Source: Chloroflexota bacterium (lineage in GTDB: Bacteria > Chloroflexota > Anaerolineae > Promineifilales > Promineifilaceae). From it: 18,749 bases of DNA. Made by a program: the position numbers and the translations under genes. The stretch spans positions 1 to 18,749 of the forward strand of contig QQUD01000891.1 in the NCBI GenBank assembly GCA_008501785.1, read 5' to 3'. Shown in pieces: positions 1-6,600 of the stretch; positions within the stretch are counted from its first letter, which is position 1, and each line of letters starts with the position of its first letter. The notes beneath the pieces are model-generated. The model was not told where the DNA came from. It saw only the letters and a list, made by a program, of their open reading frames with translations, and did not search any database.

Positions 1-171
1 AGAAGTGATCGGTGTCTACAAACTGGCAGAGTTTGGTGTGCCCGAAGCGATGTGGGTGATTCGTGTTGAAGATTTCCCGGTGGTGGTGACGATGGACAGC
101 CACGGTAACAGCATCCACAAGAACATCGAAGCGGAATCGCAAGGTAAGTTTGCTGAGATTATTGGTGTTTA
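1..171 (+). CDS. Class I fumarate hydratase, C-terminal end (partial)
   Basis: Reading frame 2 is open from the window edge to TAA at 169-171 and gives 56 residues. It matches the C-terminal beta domain of class I iron-sulfur fumarate hydratases and L-tartrate dehydratases, which interconvert fumarate and malate in the TCA cycle. The recognisable block is the EAMWVIRVEDFPVVV stretch followed by TMDSHG, equivalent to the EAIWKIEVEDFPA...DDKG block of E. coli FumA. The start lies outside the window, so it cannot be said whether this is the intact gene or another 3' fragment. It is followed by its own intrinsic terminator at 196-235. Two further copies of the same gene end lie at about 979-1221 and 10661-10791. 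Family assignment is from recognised motifs; the [4Fe-4S] cysteines would lie upstream and are not visible. Confidence 0.8.
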
Positions 172-195
172 ATCACGAATAAGACGAATAGACGA

Positions 196-235
196 ATGGC
201 ACGAATGTTTTTGGATGTTCGTGCCATTTTTGTTT
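196..235 (+). terminator. Rho-independent terminator after fumarase 3' end
   Basis: A perfect 10-bp stem (ATGGCACGAA at 196-205 pairing with TTCGTGCCAT at 218-227) encloses a 12-nt loop and is followed by a T-rich tail from 228. It lies 25 nt after the fumarase stop. The same hairpin core follows the third fumarase copy near 10822, showing that gene end and terminator were copied together. Confidence 0.85.
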
Positions 236-282
236 CTTGACGATGTTCATGCTTGATATTTTGGTTAGCTGAGCAAACCAGT

Positions 283-501
283 CTACCGTTCTCTTCCTTC
301 TCGAATAAGATCTACGATTTCTTGGGTTGTTATTTTTGCTTTAATTGAGGGTACATCTAAAGGTGAACTGACGTTTCTTTCCGGTACTAAGGCAAAAGTG
401 CGTCCGTCCTTTCTCCGAATCAATACTTTGCCAGATGCGTCAGCTTGTTCGAGTAGTAAAGCAAGCTTTTGTCTGGCTTCTGAATAGGTGTAAACTTGCA
501 T
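283..501 (-). CDS. Phd/YefM-type antitoxin of a PIN-toxin module
   Basis: A 72-aa protein whose N-terminal half has the Phd/YefM pattern: a short beta strand, a helix with SEARQKLALLLEQA, then a strand pair ending in DGRTFALVPE. The charged C-terminal tail (about residues 50-72) would be the toxin-wrapping segment. Such antitoxins bind and neutralise the toxin and repress the operon. Its ATG lies 1 nt after the toxin stop, and its Shine-Dalgarno GGAGG sits in the last codons of the toxin gene, so translation is probably coupled. The toxin gene comes first, the reverse of the usual order. The palindrome at 917-930 over the promoter is the likely operator. Family assignment is confident; autoregulation is inferred. 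Confidence 0.85.
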   Translation of the reverse strand: MQVYTYSEARQKLALLLEQADASGKVLIRRKDGRTFALVPERNVSSPLDVPSIKAKITTQEIVDLIREGRER

Positions 502-502
502 G

Positions 503-895
503 TTAAACCTCCAACGTAACGATATTGAGTGTTTGAGCTGCTGTTTTCAGTTTCTGGTCGAGGGTTAGTAAAGGTGATTTATACCTGGTAGCGCAATCTA
601 AAAAATAGGCGTCATAAGCATGCATATTGGTTTGTTTGGATAGTTTCAAAGCGTTAAAAAAATCTGTTTCAACATACCGGATTGGAACCGTGTCAAATAT
701 TACTAAGCCCTTTTGCGCTTCATCAAGCGATAACCTGTCTTGTTTAAACATAGCTGAAAAGGCGTTGCCAACTTCCCACGGAATTGAGCCAGGACCAATC
801 AATGTATTTCCAGACGTTAATTCAATAATCTTTGTACGTTCTGGTTCACCAACGATCACTGCAATTAACGCAGATGTATCAATGACAATATCCAT
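503..895 (-). CDS. vapC: PIN-domain ribonuclease toxin (VapC family)
   Basis: A 130-aa PIN-domain protein, normal length for VapC. The acidic metal-binding residues expected of the family are present: D6 in VIDTSAL, E41 in IPWEVGNA, D95 in MHAYDAYFLD and a fourth acidic site at D113 in LTLDQKL. VapC toxins are Mg2+-dependent endoribonucleases, often cutting tRNA or rRNA when freed from the antitoxin; the target here is unknown. ATG at 895 is preceded by GGAG six bases upstream. The gene is read from a near-consensus promoter (923-950), and the antitoxin follows after a 1-nt gap. The module lies between two copies of the fumarase 3' end, which suggests an acquired insertion. Confidence 0.93.
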   Translation of the reverse strand: MDIVIDTSALIAVIVGEPERTKIIELTSGNTLIGPGSIPWEVGNAFSAMFKQDRLSLDEAQKGLVIFDTVPIRYVETDFFNALKLSKQTNMHAYDAYFLDCATRYKSPLLTLDQKLKTAAQTLNIVTLEV

Positions 896-916
896 ATCAA
901 TCTCCAGTGGTTAATA

Positions 917-950
917 TGTACAATTGTACAACTCATAAGCGTTTTGTCAA
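917..950 (-). promoter_or_regulatory. TA-module promoter with overlapping palindromic operator
   Basis: Read on the minus strand, TTGACA (complement of 945-950) is followed after 16 nt by TACAAT (complement of 923-928), close to the sigma-70 consensus. The perfect 14-bp palindrome TGTACAATTGTACA at 917-930 covers the -10 box. That placement fits autorepression by the antitoxin or toxin-antitoxin complex. The VapC ATG at 895 lies just downstream. The sequence match is direct; the repressor assignment is inference. Confidence 0.75.
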
Positions 951-978
951 GAACGCACGCTGATGCACATTGGAGGTT

Positions 979-1221
979 ATTGTTTGTCGTAACTCCAATT
1001 ACCTGCACGCTATCGGCGGCGCAGCCAGTTTGATTGCCCAATCTGTGAAAGAAGTGGTGGGCGTCTACAAACTGGCAGAGTTTGGCGTACCCGAAGCGAT
1101 GTGGGTGATTCGTGTTGAGGATTTCCCAGTTGTGGTGACGATGGACAGCCACGGTGTCAGCATGCACGACCAGATTGAAGCGAAATCGCAGGGTAATTTT
1201 GCTAAAATTGTTAGCGTTTAA
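979..1221 (+). pseudogene. Truncated class I fumarate hydratase 3' end (copy 2)
   Basis: About 80 codons align with the fumarase C-terminus: NYLHAIGGAASLIAQS, then VYKLAEFGVPEAMWVI and VEDFPVVVTMDSHG, ending at TAA 1219-1221. Similarity starts near 979-985, directly after the toxin-antitoxin promoter region. The beta domain and the [4Fe-4S] catalytic part needed for activity are mostly absent. A TTG at 970 could open an 83-aa frame but has no convincing ribosome-binding site. Its 3' part aligns colinearly with copy 1, and many differences fall at third codon positions. Unlike copies 1 and 3 it has no following terminator hairpin. It is most likely a non-functional remnant left by duplication or insertion at the fumarase 3' end. 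Confidence 0.75.
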
Positions 1222-1327
1222 CGACAGGTCTTTCAAGTGCTAAATTTGCTTCAGTTGAGGGGATTGGAAAAGTTTTAAACGAATCCTGACGCAAGGTTGT
1301 ACGCACTGTCAAAGCCTAATTTGGTCG

Positions 1328-1657
1328 TTAGCTTCTCGGTAGACGGCCGTCCCTGATCATGGCTATCACTTCTGTCGTGACATCTTTTCCACCTGCCAAA
1401 TTCACAATTACTGCCTCGATAGTATAAATAAAGCCCCATGGAAAGCCCCACCAACCCAGCAGCAGCGTTACCAGAGTATAGCCCAGCCCCTTAATGACCA
1501 CGCTTTCTCCAGCCTTGACAAAATAAACATCTGACCTGCGTCGGAAGGTGAGGATCAAACAAGAGATACAGTAATGAAACATCACAAACTTGCCCCCGTT
1601 TTGCAGTTCAAACCGCAAATCGCTCGTTGTCATCCCGTCGATGCCTTTGATTAACAT
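1328..1657 (-). CDS. Small membrane protein of unknown function
   Basis: A 109-aa protein, last gene of the minus-strand operon 3350-1328. Residues about 50-88 form a hydrophobic region rich in W and G (LGYTLVTLLLGWWGFPWG), probably a membrane hairpin, followed by a conserved-looking VNLAGGKDVT motif. The N-terminal half has HYCISC with two cysteines and a basic FRRRSDVYF segment. I recognise the general pattern as one seen in uncharacterised bacterial proteins but know no function. GGAGGG lies about 8 nt upstream of ATG 1657. It follows the GRDP-like gene after 58 nt, so it is probably co-transcribed. Its codons include one of the window's ACGGCCGT palindromes (1343-1350). Confidence 0.7.
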   Translation of the reverse strand: MLIKGIDGMTTSDLRFELQNGGKFVMFHYCISCLILTFRRRSDVYFVKAGESVVIKGLGYTLVTLLLGWWGFPWGFIYTIEAVIVNLAGGKDVTTEVIAMIRDGRLPRS

Positions 1658-1715
1658 AAGATTTACCCTCCATTGGTAGTTTAAGGTTTATATGCTTGCC
1701 TGAGTCACGCCATTC

Positions 1716-2333
1716 TCACCACGACCTAAGCAGCGGCCATGCCGGCACAATCAAATGGATGATTGCCAACATCAGAATGATCGTCCTGAATTTTAGAAAG
1801 CTTTTACGGGTAGGTTTGGGGATCACCCAATTCTTATTGAGGTCCACTCGCTGTATGCGCATGGTCGGAAATTGTCCTGGCTCAGGCCAGATATCGGCGG
1901 GCGGCTTTTCGCCAAAAACCCGCCGGTACGATGCCAGCGTCGCCATGTACCATTGATGAAAATTCTCTGATTCCGCTGCTGATCCGGCACTTGGAAAATG
2001 GTGTAAGGAGCGGGGCAGGTAGTTTCGACACAGATCGTTCCAATAAGAGTCGGTAAAAAGCAGGTGCAAATGCCACGCCTGGTCTACGGTGTAAGACGGG
2101 CTTACCGGTTCTCCCAACGCCGTCAGGATCAAAAACCTCATGTACTCAGCCAGAACACGCTGCGTGAATGAGAGGGACCACCTATTTTCTTGGGCCAATT
2201 TGCGACAAAATGCAGCTTGCGCCACAGCAGAACCAAATCTGAAAGTTTCAAGGTGATGGTCATAATTTGTGGTGCCCATCATGTTCCCTCTTTTTGGCTG
2301 CATCTGATCAACCACCTGCACATCAGCCGCCAT
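1716..2333 (-). CDS. GRDP/TIGR04222-like protein with C-terminal membrane anchor
   Basis: A 205-aa protein. Residues about 30-150 show the pattern of glycine-rich-domain-protein-like (GRDP-like) and TIGR04222-type proteins: RKLAQENRWS, an EYMRFL helix, then SPSYTVDQAWHLHLLFTDSY and a YRRVFGEKPPADIWP segment. The VDxxWHLHLL motif is the best marker. A single hydrophobic stretch near the C-terminus (TIILMLAIIHLIVPAWPLL) suggests membrane anchoring. The function of this family is not known. ATG 2333 overlaps the end of the GPP34-like gene by 11 nt. An internal ATG at 2282 or 2279 has a better ribosome-binding site (AGAGGG), so the true product may be about 187 aa starting just before the conserved part. 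Coupling to the gene upstream is certain from the overlap; its job is open. Confidence 0.75.
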   Translation of the reverse strand: MAADVQVVDQMQPKRGNMMGTTNYDHHLETFRFGSAVAQAAFCRKLAQENRWSLSFTQRVLAEYMRFLILTALGEPVSPSYTVDQAWHLHLLFTDSYWNDLCRNYLPRSLHHFPSAGSAAESENFHQWYMATLASYRRVFGEKPPADIWPEPGQFPTMRIQRVDLNKNWVIPKPTRKSFLKFRTIILMLAIIHLIVPAWPLLRSW

Positions 2334-2973
2334 AGGCAGCTTCTTCTTCCAGTTCTTTGATTATTTGGTGAAGCAGTCGAGCTGCTGTCTCCAGCGAAAC
2401 AGTGAGCGGTGAAAGTTCAGATAGCTGCTTAAGGCGCTTTTGCCGGGTCTTGAGTTCATTTGCACGCAGCGGTAATAGAGAGGATTGTTCGTAGCCTTGC
2501 ATGATTGCTAGCAAAGCTGCAATCTCTTCAGGCACGGCATCGTTTCCCATAATGGCGGTGCGAATGGCATGATGAAGCGCTTGTTTGGGAGCCTGATTGA
2601 TCAGGGGATACACTGTAACTGGAAAGAAAAGGAGAACCTTCTTTTTTTGCGCATGGCATAGTTGACGAACGACCATTGAGGCCTGCTGTTTTTTAAGAAC
2701 CTGGCCGTCCGGTAAATTTAACAGGTCATTAACAGGCATCTTATTTCGCACTATGCGCAGCACCTCGTCGGTGGCTGCGTGTCCAACCGATTGGCGAGTC
2801 TTGACGCTTAAATTTAAGCCGTCAAACTCGATTCGTCCCTGCTTTGTTAAATCGGCAATTGCGGCCAGCGTGAACATCGATACGTTACCGGTTGTTTTGC
2901 CGGCATCGTTCACAAGCAAGAGGAACATAAGGTCCATCATGCGTAAATTTTGTGTATTCCAGCTTGCTGTCAT
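2323..2973 (-). CDS. GPP34 (GOLPH3-like) family protein
   Basis: A 216-aa protein resembling the GPP34/Golgi phosphoprotein 3 fold: a helical N-terminus (LMFLLLVNDAGKT), then LAAIADLTKQGRIEFDG, a block typical of the family, and an all-helical remainder with a charged C-terminus. Eukaryotic GOLPH3 binds phosphatidylinositol-4-phosphate on Golgi membranes; bacterial members are largely uncharacterised, so lipid binding is only suggested. The gene starts with ATG overlapping the previous stop as TAATG and has GGAGGG seven nt upstream. Its end overlaps the GRDP-like gene. It forms the centre of a four-gene unit whose other members look membrane-associated or uncharacterised, supporting a peripheral membrane role. 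Confidence 0.75.
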   Translation of the reverse strand: MTASWNTQNLRMMDLMFLLLVNDAGKTTGNVSMFTLAAIADLTKQGRIEFDGLNLSVKTRQSVGHAATDEVLRIVRNKMPVNDLLNLPDGQVLKKQQASMVVRQLCHAQKKKVLLFFPVTVYPLINQAPKQALHHAIRTAIMGNDAVPEEIAALLAIMQGYEQSSLLPLRANELKTRQKRLKQLSELSPLTVSLETAARLLHQIIKELEEEAAYGG

Positions 2974-3350
2974 TACTTTACCCTCCGCACAATGAGATAT
3001 GTTTTGACCTTATCGCCATTGGCGTTCTTTTGCCAGGAGAGGCTGGCCCATACTTTAGAGGTGCCCCCGAAAGAGGTATTCGCCAAGTTAGGTTGTTCGG
3101 CCTCGCCACAAATCGGACCGGATTTTTGGAACCACAACCGGGCCACAAATGACCATTCGTTTTTGTCGGGCTGGATGCAGACTTCCTCCTCACCGACCGA
3201 GGTTACCTGTCCCTTAAACTCATATACCCAGTAAATAGTGGGGAAATTAAACACATTGATCAGGATGATGAAAACAATCACCCCCACCACCAGGTTGCCG
3301 AGCCACTTCTGTTCAACCGGCGTGGTGGCGCTATTCGTTGTTGTACTCAT
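2973..3350 (-). CDS. Single-pass membrane protein of unknown function
   Basis: First gene of the operon, 125 aa. Start chosen at ATG 3350 because AAGGAG-type sequence (AAGGAGAAAG) lies just upstream; a longer frame opening at 3425 runs through the inverted repeat at 3365-3416 and is unlikely. Residues 18-43 hold one hydrophobic segment (LVVGVIVFIILINVF), followed by an apparently extracytoplasmic domain with two cysteines, in EEVCIQPD and GPICGEAE, that could pair, and a basic end. It has no recognised family. The stop codon overlaps the GPP34 start by 1 nt, which couples the two. Confidence 0.7.
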   Translation of the reverse strand: MSTTTNSATTPVEQKWLGNLVVGVIVFIILINVFNFPTIYWVYEFKGQVTSVGEEEVCIQPDKNEWSFVARLWFQKSGPICGEAEQPNLANTSFGGTSKVWASLSWQKNANGDKVKTYLIVRRVK

Positions 3351-3364
3351 GCGTCTTTCTCCTT

Positions 3365-3416
3365 GTAAATCGAACATCTTGTTCGATGATCGGTCCGAAC
3401 AAGATGTTCGGATTAC
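3365..3416. repeat. REP-like double-palindrome element
   Basis: Two 21-nt arms (3365-3385 and 3396-3416) pair with only two mismatches around a 10-nt loop. The inner 15 nt match exactly: CGAACATCTTGTTCG against CGAACAAGATGTTCG. Each arm is itself a small hairpin (CGAACA/TGTTCG), so the element can fold as one long stem or as two short ones. The outer ends read GTAA and TTAC. The same layout with another core occurs at 16417-16482. It lies just upstream of the operon start at 3350. Confidence 0.7.
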
Positions 3417-3559
3417 GACTTTCATCCTTCGCGGTTCGCTGCGGAGCGTGCTCTATCTTTTGGGAATGTTTAATTGGGTTGACTTGACTATGGCTCAGTA
3501 TGCCAAAAGCTGTGGTTAAGTTCGATAGATGAACGCTGAGGAGTCGCTGAGTAAACAAT

Positions 3560-3595
3560 AAAAAAGGCTCTGCGATTTTTGAAAATCGCAGAGCC
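3560..3595 (-). terminator. Rho-independent terminator of the giant kinase gene
   Basis: A 14-bp perfect stem with a 2-nt centre (GGCTCTGCGATTTT at 3566-3579 and its complement at 3582-3595) is followed, in minus-strand reading, by six T residues (3560-3565). It begins 22 nt after the kinase stop. The core TGCGATTT...AAATCGCA resembles the core of the REP-like element at 16417. Confidence 0.9.
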
Positions 3596-3617
3596 TTTAC
3601 GGTAATTGTGTAATGAT

Positions 3618-6600
3618 TTATTCGTCTGGGATTTCCAACAGAAGTTCCCGCAGCACCTTGGCAGTAAATGGGTTTTCCCCAGCCTTTAAGATACTAATCC
3701 AATCTTCTCGCTTTGATTTGAGAACCTTTTTATCGTTACCAGTGTATTCGGTCTCAAACCATTCCACCACTTTCTCAAAATCTTCAATCGCACCCTCGTA
3801 GTCTCCGGTCAAAGCACGGGCTAACCCCCTGCTATCAAGAATTTTTTCATCCTCAGGAGCGAGTTCGACGGCCGTTTTACAATTTATCATCACTTCATCG
3901 ACTTTACCCAATAAACTACCAACCCAGCAAAGACCGTTGTGAGCATTCGCATTGTCGGGGTCGCTCTCAATGGCCCGGATGAAATCGGCAAGCGTGTCAT
4001 CGTACCGCTTCAGTTTATAATTAACCTTGGCCAAACCCGTGTAGGCAAGTGCAAAGTCAGGGTCGATTTCAATGGCCCGATTGTAATCAGCAATGGCATC
4101 ATCATATTGCTCCAGGTCATAATAAACAATGCCCCGACCATTGTAAGGCAATGCAAAGTCAGGGTCGATTTCAGTGGCGCGAGTGTAATCAGCAATGGCC
4201 TGGGCGCGGGTGTAATCAGTGATGGTCATGTCGTCCTGCCCTTTTTGATAATAAGCAATACCACGATTGTAAAAGGCGAATGCATACTCAGGGTCGATTT
4301 CAATGGCCCGATTGTAATCAGCAATGGCATCATCATATTGCTCCAGGTCATAATAAACAATGCCCCGACCATTGTAAGGAAATGCAAAGTCAGGGTCGAT
4401 TTCAGTGGCGCGGGTGTAATCAGCAATGGCCTGGGCGCGGGTGTTATCAGTGATGGCCACGTCGTCCTGCCCTTTTTCAAAATAAGCAATACCGCGATTG
4501 TAGAAGGCGAATGCAAACTCAGGGTCGATTTCAATGGCGTGAGTGTAATCAGCGATGGCCACGTCGTGTTGCTCTAATTCATAATAAGCAATACCGCGAT
4601 TGTTGTAAGCGACGACGGCAATACTTTCAGAGTTGTCGCTGCTAATGGCTTGGGTGAGGCTTATAGCTTGAGTATAGTAGATAATCGCATTGTTGGGATC
4701 TCCATGTGGCGTCCCATAAAGCCAGCCTAGACGAAATAGCGCGCCATCTAACCCCTCAGGTATATTACCATAAAGAAGAAGGTCGTTTATCTCGTCTTTT
4801 ATATCTTCCAATAATGGCGGACGGTCATTGCATGGTTTAGGATTATCTAGAGAACGAGCATCTGAAGAAAGAATTTCGTCTACCCCGCATTCTGCCAAAT
4901 TGATGGCTTGGTCATACTGTCCATTTAGGTAATGCGAATGGCTAACGGCAAATAATGACAAAAACTCGAGATGATCAGGTAATTCCTTAAACACAAATTT
5001 ATTAAGGTAATCATCAAGAGGGTCAAACTGGTTTATATCTCCCGTGACATGAACCGAAGCCGCTTCGAAGTCAGGGTGCTTCAATTCGAGAAAGTTCACG
5101 CGTATTTTCCCAGCGGTATCCTCACCCCAAATCACTATACTGGCATTGTATTGCTCTCCAATTTCTCTAGCCATAGTCGTAGATTCCCCTTCATCGTTCA
5201 AGATATGTTGTGTCAATTCCACTCGAACCATTTCCAGATCCTTCTCTCGGTCTACGGTATCTTGAATCTCATAAAGAATTCCGACCTCAGGTTCGGTGTC
5301 GTTTTTTTCAGGTTTACTAAAAGTAAAAATGAGTATCAGGATTTCGTCTTTAGCTGCAGCAGAAATTTCCGTACCGTTTCTATTTAAGAGAATGACTGAG
5401 GGAGGAGAAACATTAAAGTATAATAATAGCCCAGAGAGGCAGGCAACACAGGTGCAGGAGGCCAGAAGGAACACCGCAATTCCCACTATCTTCGGTTGGT
5501 TAGTAGCTACTTGTGGGCGTTGTTTCTGAGTATCTTTTTGGGGACCAGGTTTTAGGATGTCACAAACAGCAGCGGCGGCCCAAAAGGCGGTTTGTTTGGG
5601 AATTGAACGGCCGTTTTTATCCTGCATGGCGTCCAGGTCTTTAAACCGCAATGTGCCTAGCAAATAAACGATCAGCCCCAGGTAGTACTGGTAATTGTTG
5701 CTGCGACTGGTGATGTACGATTTTGCTTCATCGCGCAGTTGGGCCAGCAACTCGAATGGCTTTTTTAACTGTTCCGGAATATCGTGGGAGATTGTGGATT
5801 GCCCAATCTTAAATGTCTCCTGGTCCAACTTGCAGTAAAAGTCGTAAATAATCCTGGGGAGTTGTTCACCTTCATCATGGCATAATTCGGCCACGATTTT
5901 GGTAATTATCCGGCTTTCATAAGTCAAAAAATCGTGCAGCACTTTGTCCTGGCGCATTTGCGCAAAATCAATCAGGTAAAGGGCATCCCCTGGAGTTTCG
6001 ATTAAAACATTTTCCAGGTTAAGGTCGCCGTGGATAACGCCGCTGCGGATGCCGTCCATAAATTTCGCCAACGTTGGTTCCAGGGCCAGCCACGGGTTGG
6101 GTACCATTTTGTTAAGCACAGGGAGGTCAAGGTAAGGGGCTTGCTGCCAGTTAACGGCCGTTCCCAATACCTTTCCCAAAATTTCGTGGAAACTGTCAGC
6201 CCGGGTCGATTGCACAATGCCTTGAATATCGTGTGGGATAAGGTGACCAATCTGATAGCGAACATAAGGCTGCATCGCCTCAGCCGATTGAAAATTTAGC
6301 CGCAGCGTGTAACAACTATCAACTTCTGCCGGTGAACGCAAAAAAAGTGCAAAATTGGTAGGATCAACCTTAACCAGGATAAATTGCTGGTCAACCACCC
6401 GCACCGGATCACCCTTTTTGAATTCACCCAGCAGTACATCGGACCTTATTTTAGCAGGAGCCTGAATGGATGACCCATCATTGGGACAATCAACCACCAA
6501 ATCGACGGGCAGTAAGAAGCTAAAATGTTTACGCACGGAATAGCTTCTTTCAGCCTGAACCTCACCTGTCGATTGCCAAATGTTTTTCATCTCTTTTAGC

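Noticed and set aside
627..914. Plus-strand ORF opposite vapC
   Set aside because: Shadow of the PIN-domain gene, which has its catalytic acids, SD and promoter.
865..1236. Minus-strand 123-aa ORF over fumarase copy 2 and the TA promoter
   Set aside because: Its coding part is antisense of the fumarase fragment, and it would overlap the vapC start.
3351..3425. Longer N-terminus for the first gene of the GPP34 operon
   Set aside because: The extension runs through the REP-like element; ATG 3350 has a good SD.
3939..4577. A 212-aa plus-strand ORF opposite the TPR region with repeated motifs
   Set aside because: It mirrors the 231-bp TPR repeat in antisense; the minus frame has clear TPR and kinase motifs and a terminator.
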